From contig NZ_LT629688.1 of NCBI RefSeq assembly GCF_900101785.1, positions 2,604,001 to 2,668,000 on the forward strand: DNA of 64,000 bases, read 5' to 3'. Source of the DNA: Auraticoccus monumenti (lineage in GTDB: Bacteria; Actinomycetota; Actinomycetes; Propionibacteriales; Propionibacteriaceae). The translations under genes and the position numbers were made by a program. How positions within the stretch are numbered: the stretch's first letter is position 1; each line of letters opens with the position of its first letter. Positions 24,841 through 33,347 of the stretch are shown here, in pieces. Below the pieces are notes generated by a model. The model was given only the letters and a program-made list of their open reading frames with translations. It searched no databases and was not told the origin of the DNA.

Positions 24841-26123
24841 CGAACGCCTGGCAGGTGCCACGCTTCCGCCGGGTCTGGGGTGCCGGCGCCGCCGCCGGGC
24901 TGGGGGCGGAGATCGGCGAGCTGGCGATCCCGGTGCTCGCGGTCGTCACGCTCGGGGCCTCGGCCGCCGAGCTGTCCTGGGTCCGGGCGGCGCTGCTGCT
25001 GCCCTACCTCCTGCTGACCCTCTGGCTCGGCGTGCTGGTCGACCGTCTGCCCCGACGGCCCCTCCTGGTCCTCGCCGACCTGGCCCGCGGGGTGCTGCTG
25101 CTCGCGGTCTGCGTGCTGGCCCTCGGTGGCTGGCTGACCATCCCCGTGCTCGTCGCCGCCGCCGCACTGATCGGCTCGCTGACCGTCCTGTACGCGCTCG
25201 CCGACTTCTCCTTCCTCCCCGAGGTCGTGCCCGAGGGGGCGCTGATCGACGCCAACGCGAAGATCACGGCGACCCAGTCGGTGATCGGGGTGGCGGGCAA
25301 CGGCGTCGGCGGGCTGCTGGTGCAGGTCCTCACGGCGCCGGTCGCGCTGGTGCTGAACGCACTGGGCTACCTCGCCTCCGGTGCGCTGATCGCCTCGGTA
25401 CGGGTGCCGGACTCCCGCCCCGCCCGGAGGGGCCGCTCCTCGGTGCTGGCCGAGGCCCGGGCGGGCACCGGCCACCTGCTGCGCCATCCGGTGCTGCGGG
25501 TCCTGGTCGCCGAGGCCGCCCTGTGGAACCTGGGCAACGAGGTGCTGATGATCGCGCTGGTGGTGCTGCTGCTCCACGAGCTGGCGCTCGGGCCGCTGGT
25601 GCTCGGCCTGGTCCTGATGGCCACCGGCACGGGCGCCTTCGTCGGGAGCCTGTACAGCCGGCGGCTGACCGCACGGTTCGGCTACGGCCGCTCCCTGGTG
25701 GCCTCCCTGCTCCTCGGCAACAGCGCGCCGCTGGTGGGGGTGCTGCTGCTCCAGCTCGGCGGCTGGGTGGGGATCGCGCTGCTGGCGGGGACGTTCCTGG
25801 TCTCCGGCTCCGGCATCGGGATCGCCAACTCCCAGGCGGTCAGCCTCCGCCAGCTCGCGGTGCCCGGCGAGCTGCGCGGGCGGGTCAACGCGGGCTACCG
25901 GCTGGTCTCCTGGGGCGCCCTGTCGATCGGGGCCATCGGTGGCGGCGTCCTGACCACCGCGACCGGTCCGCTGACCGCGGCGCTGGTCGGCACCGCGGCG
26001 ATGGCCCTGGCCACCGTGCCGGTCGCCCTGTCCCGGGTCAGGTCGCTGGTCCACGTCGAGGACGTCGTGCCGGTCCCCGCTGCGGCACCGGGCAGCCCGG
26101 CGGCCACCCCGGGCAGGCAGTGA
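24828..26123 (+). CDS. MFS transporter (MFS_3/EntS-like)
   Basis: 431-residue, 12-helix exporter of the major facilitator superfamily. FRRVWGAGAAAGLGAEIGELAIPVLAV and LWLGVLVDRLPRRPLLVLADLARG (motif A-like D-R-x-x-R) are typical of the enterobactin exporter/macrolide efflux-like subgroup. FLVSGSGIGIANSQAVSLRQLAVPGELRGRVNAGYRL is the conserved second-half motif. Substrate unknown; drug or siderophore export is likely. Start lies inside an inverted repeat. A terminator follows directly, including the stop codon. Confidence 0.9.
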   Translation: MTKVTNAWQVPRFRRVWGAGAAAGLGAEIGELAIPVLAVVTLGASAAELSWVRAALLLPYLLLTLWLGVLVDRLPRRPLLVLADLARGVLLLAVCVLALGGWLTIPVLVAAAALIGSLTVLYALADFSFLPEVVPEGALIDANAKITATQSVIGVAGNGVGGLLVQVLTAPVALVLNALGYLASGALIASVRVPDSRPARRGRSSVLAEARAGTGHLLRHPVLRVLVAEAALWNLGNEVLMIALVVLLLHELALGPLVLGLVLMATGTGAFVGSLYSRRLTARFGYGRSLVASLLLGNSAPLVGVLLLQLGGWVGIALLAGTFLVSGSGIGIANSQAVSLRQLAVPGELRGRVNAGYRLVSWGALSIGAIGGGVLTTATGPLTAALVGTAAMALATVPVALSRVRSLVHVEDVVPVPAAAPGSPAATPGRQ

Positions 26124-26154
26124 CCCCGCCCCGGGTCGTCCGGGACGGGGTCAC
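26120..26154. terminator. Bidirectional terminator between MFS and phosphoesterase genes
   Basis: Arms 26120-26134 and 26140-26154 pair at 14 of 15 positions around a 5-nt loop (GTGACCCCGCCCCGG against its complement). The MFS stop codon lies in the left arm and the convergent gene ends at 26169. Confidence 0.82.
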
Positions 26155-26168
26155 GCCACGACGGCGGC

Positions 26169-28001
26169 TCAGCGGCCGGCGGTGAGCCACTCCTGCGGCG
26201 AGAGCGCCCGCTCGGCGATCCGGACGTCGCCGAGGCGGCCGGCGAAGCTCTTCTCCACCTCGCCGTCGAAGGAGCTGGCCCCGACCAGCCACGGGCTGGG
26301 GTCGCCGTCGATCCCGACGCTGGTCGCGCTGGGGTTCCGGGCGATCGGGGCGCCGTCGACGTAGACGGTGGTGGTCGAGCCGTCGTTGACCACGGCCACG
26401 TGGCGCCAGACCTCGTCCTCCATCTCGTGACCCCAGTTGGTCAGGGTCGTCGGCAGGTTGGTCGGGTACATCTCCCACTGCAGCTGCCGGCTGGGGGAGA
26501 CGCTCAGCGTGGCGATCGGGGCCGCGGTGCTCCATCCGCCGGTCTTGCCCTCGTCGGCACCGGTGGCCAGCCGGGACAGGATCCCCATCCACTGCCGGTC
26601 GCCGGAGCAGCAGTCCTCGGGGAGGCGGACGAAGGCCTCGATCGTGTAGCCGTCCTCGAACCGCTCCTCCTCCAGCGGGGCGCCGGGCACCGTCTGCAGG
26701 TAAGACGCCTGGTTGGTGGTGAACTCCAGGCTGCCCGCGCCGGGCTGCTGGGGGTCGGCGTCGTCGCGGTAGACCAGCGACCCGCGTGGCGTGCCCTCGG
26801 GGGTGACCATCCGGAGGTCGTTGCCCCGGCCGGAGAGGTCGGCCAGCCCGGGCGTGCCCGCCGGGACGGGGCGACCGTCCTGACCGCGGCGGCGACCGGT
26901 GTCACCGAGGCGCCAGTAGGCGACGGTCCCCTCCACCAGGGAGGCCTCCACCGGGGCGGCCGCGGCACGGCCCGGTGCCGGGGCGAACCCGGCGAACCGC
27001 TCGGCGAAGTCGATCTCGAGGGAGAACTGGTCCACCGCGCGGTCGATCGCCCGGGTGGGACGCGCCACGTCCCCGGCCAGCGGGTTGCCCTCGGCCCGCT
27101 CCCGCTCGGCCCAGGGGGAGAAGGTCTCGACGTCGATGCCGTGGGCGGTCAGGTCAAAGGTGTAGAGCCGGATCATCCCGGCCCCGCCGTAGTACTGCTC
27201 CTGGTAGTTGACCAGGTCCAGCTCCACCGGGTTGCCGGCCGCGTTCTCCATCGAGGCGCGGGCGGTGGGCCAGAAGTGCCCGCCCATGGCGAGGAAGACC
27301 TGGTCGTTGTCCTCGATCAACCGGTCCCACAGGCCCTGCCCGTAGCCGGAGAACGCCGCCACGCCGTCCCCGCCGTCCAGGACGAGCTCGTGGCTGGTGA
27401 GGATCACGGGCAGCTGCGGGTGCTCGTCGATGACCTGCTGGGCCCAGGCGAAGGAGGCGTCGGACATCCGCCAGTCCAGGGCCAGAAGCAGCCACTGCCG
27501 GCCGCCGCCGGAGAAGACGTGGAAGGTGTTGTAGCCGGTGGGGTCGCTGCCGCCGAGGGTGCCCAGGTCGGCCACCCGCTCCGGTCCGAAGACGTCGAGG
27601 TAGGGGGTGTCGGGACGGGTGTCGTCGTCGCCGCGGACGTCGTGGTTGCCGGCCAGCACGCTGTAGGGCATCTCCGCCTCGTCCAGCACGCGGTACACCT
27701 CGTCCGCGCCGGCCATCTCCTCGGCGGTGCCGTGCTCGGTGATGTCACCCAGGGCGGCGGTGAAGGCGATGTCGCGCTCCTCGCGGTTCTCCACGATCCA
27801 CTCGAAGGCCTCCGCGACCGGGCGGGCGTCCGAGCGGGTCACCCCCTGCTCGTAGTCGATCAGGTACTGGGTGTCGGGCACCACGGCGAGGGTGAACCGA
27901 CCGTCGGTGTCGGGCTGCGGGGTGGGCTGCGCCGAGGCGACGGCCGGGACGGCCAGCAGCGCGAGGGCGGCGGCGACGAAGAGGGCACGGGGGGAGCGCA
28001 C
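26169..28001 (-). CDS. Secreted metallophosphoesterase with LamG-like domain
   Basis: 610 residues. Signal peptide VRSPRALFVAAALALLAVPAVASAQ. A calcineurin-like phosphoesterase follows with motifs VVPDTQYL, LGDITEHG, VLAGNHDVRGDD and ILTSHE/MGGHFWP (the last replacing the usual GHTH). A concanavalin A/LamG-like jelly roll occupies about residues 395-605 (VAYWRLGDTG, YTIEAFVRLPEDCCSGDRQW, WRHVAVVNDGSTTTVYVDG, LVGASSFDGEV). Probably an extracellular phosphatase that binds a surface or carbohydrate ligand. Start GTG 28001 has a consensus AGGAGG. The next gene upstream is another secreted phosphoesterase. Confidence 0.9.
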   Translation of the reverse strand: MRSPRALFVAAALALLAVPAVASAQPTPQPDTDGRFTLAVVPDTQYLIDYEQGVTRSDARPVAEAFEWIVENREERDIAFTAALGDITEHGTAEEMAGADEVYRVLDEAEMPYSVLAGNHDVRGDDDTRPDTPYLDVFGPERVADLGTLGGSDPTGYNTFHVFSGGGRQWLLLALDWRMSDASFAWAQQVIDEHPQLPVILTSHELVLDGGDGVAAFSGYGQGLWDRLIEDNDQVFLAMGGHFWPTARASMENAAGNPVELDLVNYQEQYYGGAGMIRLYTFDLTAHGIDVETFSPWAERERAEGNPLAGDVARPTRAIDRAVDQFSLEIDFAERFAGFAPAPGRAAAAPVEASLVEGTVAYWRLGDTGRRRGQDGRPVPAGTPGLADLSGRGNDLRMVTPEGTPRGSLVYRDDADPQQPGAGSLEFTTNQASYLQTVPGAPLEEERFEDGYTIEAFVRLPEDCCSGDRQWMGILSRLATGADEGKTGGWSTAAPIATLSVSPSRQLQWEMYPTNLPTTLTNWGHEMEDEVWRHVAVVNDGSTTTVYVDGAPIARNPSATSVGIDGDPSPWLVGASSFDGEVEKSFAGRLGDVRIAERALSPQEWLTAGR

Positions 28002-28170
28002 AGTTCCTCCTGGGGCGGGTGGGGTGCCGGGTCCGGCGACCCCAGCCTGGTCCCGGCAGAGGACGTCAGGAGGACGTGCAGGTGACGGCGCGGGATCGGG
28101 TGCGCGAACGCCGCCCGCCGAGGTGCTCAGAACGGCCCGAGGCCACCCGCCAGCAGGGACGGGGCCCACC

Positions 28171-28209
28171 GGACCAGCCCCCCTCGCAACGCCACGAGGG
28201 GGCTGGTCC
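28171..28209 (-). terminator. Terminator after the 5'-nucleotidase gene
   Basis: GGACCAGCCCCCCTCG (28171-28186) pairs with CGAGGGGGCTGGTCC (28195-28209), one bulged base, 8-nt loop. It lies 12 bp past the minus-strand stop at 28222. Confidence 0.82.
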
Positions 28210-28221
28210 TGCGTGCGGTGC

Positions 28222-30021
28222 TCAGGGGGTGACCTGGACCCGGTCCTGCTCGGGGAGGGTCACGGAGCCGAGCTCGCGCAGGTACGACACGAAGGTGATG
28301 TGGTCGGTGTGCGGGTGGGTCCGCATCAGCTCGGTCGTGCGCAGCGCGGGGAAGTCGCTGGAACCGTTGAAGGTGTCCACCGGCCCGGCGACCCGGTAGG
28401 TGCGTCCGAGATCGAGGGGGGCGCCGCCGATGGTGATGGAGGCGGGATCGACCCGGTCACCGACCGGCGCGGACGCCTGCCAGGTGTAGCGCACGTCGGC
28501 CGACACCGCGATCGGGTAGAACGTCTCCGACCCGTCCGGACCCACCACCCACTGCTGCTCGAGCGCGGCCTCCAGCTGCGCCCCCGTGCGGGTCGCCGTG
28601 ACGACCTTGTGCTCGTGGCCGAACACCTCGAAGGCCGCCTGGTGGGTGAACGCCGACAGTCCCGCCGGCGCGTCCGCGTGCGGGGTGGCAGGGAGGTCGC
28701 CGTGGATCTCGCTGTTCCACCCGGGCCCGGAGTGGTCGCGCGTGGCGACCATGCCGAGGTCGGCCTCCAGCTGCGGCTCGGTCGCGGCGGAGCGGAGCAT
28801 GGCGTCGGCCACCAGGTTGCCCAGGGTGGACTCCCCGGAGGCGTCGCGCTGGAGGGTGGCGGACCCCTCGGTCCACGCCACCGGGGTCGTGGCCCGCTCG
28901 GCCGCGAAGCCGGCCCAGTGGTCCTTGATGGCCCGGACCTCCGGGTCCGGCCGCCCGTCCTGCGTGACCGGGTGCATCGTGAAACCCGATCGGTCGCGGA
29001 TCACGTCGTCCGTCTGCGGGTCGATCGACAGGTTCAGCTCGGCGATGACGTTGCCGTACGAGCCGCCGATGGCCAGCGGACGGGGGTCACCCGCCGGGTC
29101 GGTGACGGTGCAGCTGGCGAGGCCGTGGGTGTGGCCGGCGATCACCGCGTCCACGGCGGGCACGGCCTGGGTGGCCACCGTCCAGGCCAGGTCGCGCGGG
29201 TTCTCGCACGCGTCCACGGCCTTGGAGTCCTGACGCAGGCCCTCGTGGTCGAGCACCACGATGGCCTCCACCCCCTGCGCCTGGAGCTCGGCGGCGTAGT
29301 GGTTCACCGCGGTGACGGCGTCGGTGGTCTCCAGCGCGTCGTTGTAGGACATGGCGTGGCGGTCCGAGCCCTGGAGCGTGATCCCGATGAAGCCGACCTT
29401 GGACCGGGTGCCGCGCCGACCCTCCACCTCGCGGATCGCGTAGGGCTGGAACACCAGGTCCCCGGACTCGCGCCAGTGCACGTTGGCGGAGAGGTACTCG
29501 AAGTCCGCACCCGCGGAGAGGGCCCCCGTGGAGTCCACGAAGCAGTCGTCGGCCCGCGGCCCCCCGGGGCAGGCCTGCTCGCTGGTGTGGTCGAGCAGGT
29601 AGTCGATGCGCCAGTCGAGGTCGTGGTTGCCGACCGAGCTGAACTCGAAGTCCAGGGCGTCGAGGACCTCCATGGCCGGCTCGTTGGCCAGCGACTTGTC
29701 CGGGTAGTTGTAGCCGGTCAGGTTGTCGCCGTTGAGCACGCGGAACGTGTTGCCCCGGCGGTGCCGGACCGACAGCCGGTCGAGCTCGCTCGCCAGGTAG
29801 GCCGCGTCGCCGGCCTCGTGCACGGTCCCGTCGGAGAGGTAGATGTCCGTGTCCTGCGAGGGGAGCTTGTCCCCTCCGTGGAAGTCGGTGACGGAGAGCA
29901 CCTGGACGTCGATCGGGGGACCCCAGCGCACGTCCCTTTCCGGGGCGGCGTCGGCCGGGACGGCGACTGATGCGAGGGCGAGGGCGAGCAGTGCTGCGCC
30001 GAGACGGACGTGCTGTGGCAC
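28222..30021 (-). CDS. Secreted 5'-nucleotidase / metallophosphatase
   Basis: 599 residues with a signal peptide (RLGAALLALALASVAVPADAAPE). The N-terminal metallophosphoesterase has VLSVTDFHGG, VLNGDNLTG, SVGNHDLDW, VLDHEG and VIAGHTHG, the full two-metal site. The C-terminal 5_nucleotid_C domain begins near ESTLGNLVADAMLRSAATEPQLEADLGMV and includes the substrate-binding FEVFGHEHKVV region. Extracellular nucleotide hydrolysis for phosphate and nucleoside scavenging is the expected role. GTG 30021 is preceded by GGAGG. Confidence 0.92.
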   Translation of the reverse strand: MPQHVRLGAALLALALASVAVPADAAPERDVRWGPPIDVQVLSVTDFHGGDKLPSQDTDIYLSDGTVHEAGDAAYLASELDRLSVRHRRGNTFRVLNGDNLTGYNYPDKSLANEPAMEVLDALDFEFSSVGNHDLDWRIDYLLDHTSEQACPGGPRADDCFVDSTGALSAGADFEYLSANVHWRESGDLVFQPYAIREVEGRRGTRSKVGFIGITLQGSDRHAMSYNDALETTDAVTAVNHYAAELQAQGVEAIVVLDHEGLRQDSKAVDACENPRDLAWTVATQAVPAVDAVIAGHTHGLASCTVTDPAGDPRPLAIGGSYGNVIAELNLSIDPQTDDVIRDRSGFTMHPVTQDGRPDPEVRAIKDHWAGFAAERATTPVAWTEGSATLQRDASGESTLGNLVADAMLRSAATEPQLEADLGMVATRDHSGPGWNSEIHGDLPATPHADAPAGLSAFTHQAAFEVFGHEHKVVTATRTGAQLEAALEQQWVVGPDGSETFYPIAVSADVRYTWQASAPVGDRVDPASITIGGAPLDLGRTYRVAGPVDTFNGSSDFPALRTTELMRTHPHTDHITFVSYLRELGSVTLPEQDRVQVTP

Positions 30022-30179
30022 GGGGGGACCTCCGACTGGTGGGGACGGGGTCCCCAGACAAGGGCCCTGACGTGAACCCGCAGCAGCGACGCCGTGGCCG
30101 TCGGGTGGCCGTGTCCGGAAGACCCGGCGCCGGTCCCGTCCCGTCGGTGGGGAGTCCGCATCAGCGCCGGGGCGCCAGG

Positions 30180-30271
30180 TGGTGGTGGCCGAGCCGAGCT
30201 GGACGTCCAGCGTCGTGCCGGTGGCCACGTGGTGCTGGCGAAGAACTGCCGGTAGGCCCGGTTCCAGCCGG
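30180..30271 (-). pseudogene. Remnant of a RidA-like gene (duplicate of the 59 kb gene)
   Basis: About 92 bp that match 59092-59184, inside the secreted RidA gene, at roughly 90% identity by eye. They include the segment for WNRAYRQFFA and TLDVQLGSATTT, but a 1-bp deletion near 30230 puts these in different frames. No start, stop or remaining domain is present. It is a decayed duplicate or the scar of a recombination event. The rest of the 30022-30378 intergenic region holds nothing else I recognise. Confidence 0.82.
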
Positions 30272-30378
30272 CCGATGCACCGCCCTCACCCGGCTGTCTC
30301 CTCGACCCGCCCGACCGGGACCGCAGGGGCGCACCCACCCCTGCGGTCCTGGACGGTGGCCGGTCGGGTGTCACCTGC

Positions 30379-30975
30379 TCATGCCGCAGATCCCTGACCG
30401 GCCGGGATGGGCTCGAGAGCCGGTCGGGCCCTCTCGAAGTGCTCCCGCGCGGCCACCAGCCAGCTCATCAGGAACTCCGCGGTCAGCACGTCGGTCACGG
30501 TGCCGTCGTCGGTGATGAGTCCCTCCTGGATCTGGAGGTAGGCCTCGGGCTGGGTGAGGGTGGGGGCGGCCAGGAAGGCCAGGATGTTGCGGAGGTGCTG
30601 CTGCGAGGCCGCGGTGCCGATGGTCCCGATCGACATGCCGATCACGGCGGTGGGCTTCCCGGCGAGGCTGTTGTCGCCCCACGGTCGGCTGGCGGTGTCG
30701 AGGGCGTTCTTGAGGACACCGGGGACGGAGCGGTTGTACTCAGGGGTGACGACGATGATCGCGTCGGAGGCCTCGATCGCCCGCTTGAACTCCGCGGCCT
30801 CGGCGGGGATCGCGGCGTCGTGGTCCGCGGAGTACATCGGCAGGGACCGGATCGGGATCTCGGTGAGGCGGAGCCCGGCCTCCGGTGCCAGCACGGTCAG
30901 TGCTCGGGCCAGGCGCCGGTTGATGGAGGTGGAGGAGATGCTGCCGACGATGATGCCGACGTCGTAGGTGGTCAT
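30379..30975 (-). CDS. NADPH-dependent FMN reductase family protein
   Basis: 198-residue flavodoxin-fold reductase: VGIIVGSISSTSINRRLARAL at the N-terminus, then the FMN-binding VVTPEYNRSVPGVLKNALDTASRPWG and IGMSIGTIGTAASQQHLRNIL. It reduces FMN, quinones or chromate-type acceptors with NAD(P)H. ATG 30975 is preceded by AAAGGAC. It lies 66 bp after the E2 gene on the same strand with no promoter motif between, so it is the fourth gene of the dehydrogenase operon headed by the sigma-type promoter at 34526. Confidence 0.9.
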   Translation of the reverse strand: MTTYDVGIIVGSISSTSINRRLARALTVLAPEAGLRLTEIPIRSLPMYSADHDAAIPAEAAEFKRAIEASDAIIVVTPEYNRSVPGVLKNALDTASRPWGDNSLAGKPTAVIGMSIGTIGTAASQQHLRNILAFLAAPTLTQPEAYLQIQEGLITDDGTVTDVLTAEFLMSWLVAAREHFERARPALEPIPAGQGSAA

Positions 30976-31041
30976 GGAGATGTCCTTTCGTGGAGTGGGA
31001 ACTTCGGGGGTCCAGGGGAGTGCGGGAGCGCGTGGCCGGCG

Positions 31042-32343
31042 TTAGCTGAGGACGCGGAGCGGGCTCTCGAGCAGCTGCACCAGCGTGGCGAGGAACCGCG
31101 CGGCAGCTGCTCCGTCGATGATGCGGTGGTCGGAGGTGAGCGTGACGCTCATGGTCTGGCGGGAGCCCGGCTCGCCGTCGACGAGCACGAGCTCCTCGTG
31201 GACGCCGCCGACGGCCAGGATCGCGCCCTGAGGGGGGTTGATGATGGCGGTGAAGTGGTCGACCCCGAACATCCCGAGGTTGCTGACCGTGAACGTGCCC
31301 CCGCTCATGTCGCCGGCGGTGAGTCGGCGCTCGGTGGCCCGGGTGACCAGGTCGCGCGCGGCGTGGGCGATGGTCGTCACCGACGCCCGGTCGGCATCCC
31401 GGATCACAGGGACGACGAGCCCGGCGGGGGAGGCGACGGCCATCCCGATGTGCACACGGTCGTGCATCAGCGTCGCGCCCCCACCTGCCGGGTCGTAGGA
31501 GGCGTTCAGGCCGGGGTGGGCGCGCAGTGCCGTGGCGACGGCGCGGACGACGAGGTCGTTCACGCTGACCTTGATCCCGCCGTCCGCCTGCGCCGCGTTG
31601 ACCTGCTGCCGCAGGCCGAGCAGGGCACCGACGTCGGCGGAGACCGTGACCGTGAACGTCGGGATGGTCGCGCTCTCGGTCAGGCGAGAGGCCACGGCCC
31701 GGCGGACGGGGTCGAACGGCGTGCGTCGGGGTGCGCGCTCGTCCTCCGCACGGTCCGCAGCAGTGGTCGGCGCGGGGTCCGGTGCGTGCGGCGGAACCGG
31801 TGCGCCGTCTCCTGGTGCGCCGTCTCCTGGTGCGCCGTCTCCTGGTGCGCCGTCTCCTGGTGCCTCGTCTTCCGGCGCGTCGGCAGGGGTGGCGGCAGCC
31901 GCGGCGAGGTCGGCGCGGACGATGCGTCCGTTGGGCCCGGTCCCGGTGATGGTCGAGAGGTCGATGTCGTTCTCCCGGGCCAGCCGCCGGACGAGGGGGG
32001 TGGCGAAGAGCCGCCTGGACGTCGGGTCCGGATCGTCACCGGGAGGCGTCTGCGTGACCTCGGCTGCTGCCGGCGGCGTCGGGGCCCCGGGGTCGACGCC
32101 GTGGTCGATGCCGTCGTCCAGCCGGGCGATCGGCGTCCCGATCTCGACCTGCCCGCCCTCGGCGACGAGGATCTCGACGAGGGTGCCGGCGTCGTAGGCC
32201 TCCTGCTCCATCAGCGCCTTGTCGGTCTCGATCTCCAGCAGGACGTCGCCGGGCTGCACGGGGTCGCCGGGCTTCTTGTGCCAGGCGGCGATCGTGCCCT
32301 CCGTCATGGTGTCGGAGAGGCGGGGCATCAGGATGTCGATCAC
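31042..32343 (-). CDS. 2-oxoacid/acetoin dehydrogenase E2 (dihydrolipoamide acyltransferase)
   Basis: 433 residues. The lipoyl domain has the modified lysine in EIETDKALM (K42). A peripheral subunit-binding domain follows near residues 113-147 (ATPLVRRLARENDIDLSTITGTGPNGRIVRADL). A linker carries four identical GAPGD-type repeats. The catalytic CoA acyltransferase domain ends with DHRIIDGAAAARFL (His and Asp). Only one lipoyl domain is present. No E3 (lipoamide dehydrogenase) gene accompanies it, so E3 must be shared with another complex. The ATG overlaps the E1beta stop (ATGA). Confidence 0.93.
   Translation of the reverse strand: MIDILMPRLSDTMTEGTIAAWHKKPGDPVQPGDVLLEIETDKALMEQEAYDAGTLVEILVAEGGQVEIGTPIARLDDGIDHGVDPGAPTPPAAAEVTQTPPGDDPDPTSRRLFATPLVRRLARENDIDLSTITGTGPNGRIVRADLAAAAATPADAPEDEAPGDGAPGDGAPGDGAPGDGAPVPPHAPDPAPTTAADRAEDERAPRRTPFDPVRRAVASRLTESATIPTFTVTVSADVGALLGLRQQVNAAQADGGIKVSVNDLVVRAVATALRAHPGLNASYDPAGGGATLMHDRVHIGMAVASPAGLVVPVIRDADRASVTTIAHAARDLVTRATERRLTAGDMSGGTFTVSNLGMFGVDHFTAIINPPQGAILAVGGVHEELVLVDGEPGSRQTMSVTLTSDHRIIDGAAAARFLATLVQLLESPLRVLS
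31799..31873 (-). repeat. 15-bp tandem repeat in the E2 linker
   Basis: Four exact copies of GGTGCGCCGTCTCCT (plus-strand sense) at 31799-31858, followed by a degenerate fifth. They encode repeated Ala-Pro-Gly-Asp-Gly units in the flexible interdomain linker; copy number is probably variable. Confidence 0.92.
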
Positions 32344-33347
32344 GGTCGTGCCTCCCGGGCTCGGTGCGCGACGGCGTCCAGGGTGTCCCGGATGGCGCCG
32401 ACCGCATCGTCCAGGGAGGGCAGCGCGGCCGTCTCCAGCGACTTGGCGTAGGGCATCGGCACCTCGGCCATCGCCACCCGCCGCACTGGAGCATCGAGCC
32501 AGTCGAAGGCGCCGTCGGAGATGGTCGCGGCGATCTCGGCGCCGATGCCGTACGTGAGCCAGTCGTCCTCGAGGACGACGGCGCAGCTCGTCTTCCGCAC
32601 CGAGGCGACGACCGTGTCCCGGTCGAGGGGACGGAGGCTCCGCAGGTCGACCACCTCGACGTCGACCCCCTCACGGGCGAGCAGCTCGGCCGCCTTCGTG
32701 GCCACCACGGCCATCCGCGAGTAGGCAACCACCGTGATGTCGCTCCCCGTGCGGGTGACCGCAGCACGTCCGATCTCTGCCGGCTCGACCACGTCCGGGA
32801 CCTCGCCGGTGGTGTTGTAGAGGGCGAGGTTCTCCAGCACCAGCACCGGGTCGTCGTCCCTGATCGCGGCGAGCATCAGCGCCTTCGCGTCCACCGGTGT
32901 CGACGGTGCGACGACCTTCATGCCGGGGACGAAGGCGTAGTAGAGCTCGATGTTCTGGGAGTGGGTGGCGCCGAGCTGCTGCCCGCCACCACCGGGGGTG
33001 CGGATGACCAGGGGCACGCGCGCCTGGCCGCCGAACATCCCGTAGATCTTGGCGGCGTGGTTGACGATCTGGTCCAGCGCCAGCAGCGAGAAGTTGATGG
33101 TCATGATCTCCACGACGGGTCGAAGCCCGACCATCGCGGCGCCGACGGCGGCGCCGGTGAAGCCCTCCTCGGCGATCGGGGTGTCGCGCACGCGGCGGGG
33201 GCCGAACTCCTCCAGCAGCCCGGCGGTGATCTTGTAGGACCCCTCGAACCGCCCGATCTCCTCCCCGATGAGGAGCACGTCGGGGTCTCGCTGCATCTCC
33301 TCGCGCAACGCGTCGTGCAGGGCCTGGCGGTAGCTGATGACGGTCAT
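32340..33347 (-). CDS. 2-oxoacid/acetoin dehydrogenase E1 beta subunit
   Basis: 335 residues. MTVISYRQALHDALREEMQRDPDVLLIGEEIGRFEGSYKITAGLLEEFG is the classical start of E1beta; RVRDTPIAEEGFTGAAVGAAMVGLRPVVEIM and GGGGQQLGATHSQNIE line the thiamine-diphosphate site at the alpha-beta interface. The C-terminal transketolase domain follows (VEVVDLRSLRPLDRDTVVASVRKT). ATGA overlaps on both sides couple its translation to E1alpha and E2. Confidence 0.94.
   Translation of the reverse strand: MTVISYRQALHDALREEMQRDPDVLLIGEEIGRFEGSYKITAGLLEEFGPRRVRDTPIAEEGFTGAAVGAAMVGLRPVVEIMTINFSLLALDQIVNHAAKIYGMFGGQARVPLVIRTPGGGGQQLGATHSQNIELYYAFVPGMKVVAPSTPVDAKALMLAAIRDDDPVLVLENLALYNTTGEVPDVVEPAEIGRAAVTRTGSDITVVAYSRMAVVATKAAELLAREGVDVEVVDLRSLRPLDRDTVVASVRKTSCAVVLEDDWLTYGIGAEIAATISDGAFDWLDAPVRRVAMAEVPMPYAKSLETAALPSLDDAVGAIRDTLDAVAHRAREARP

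Noticed and set aside
31799-31873. Regular 15-bp repeats resembling a short-repeat array
   Set aside because: The units are in frame, contiguous and encode a flexible Ala/Pro/Gly/Asp linker; there are no spacers, so this is not a CRISPR array.
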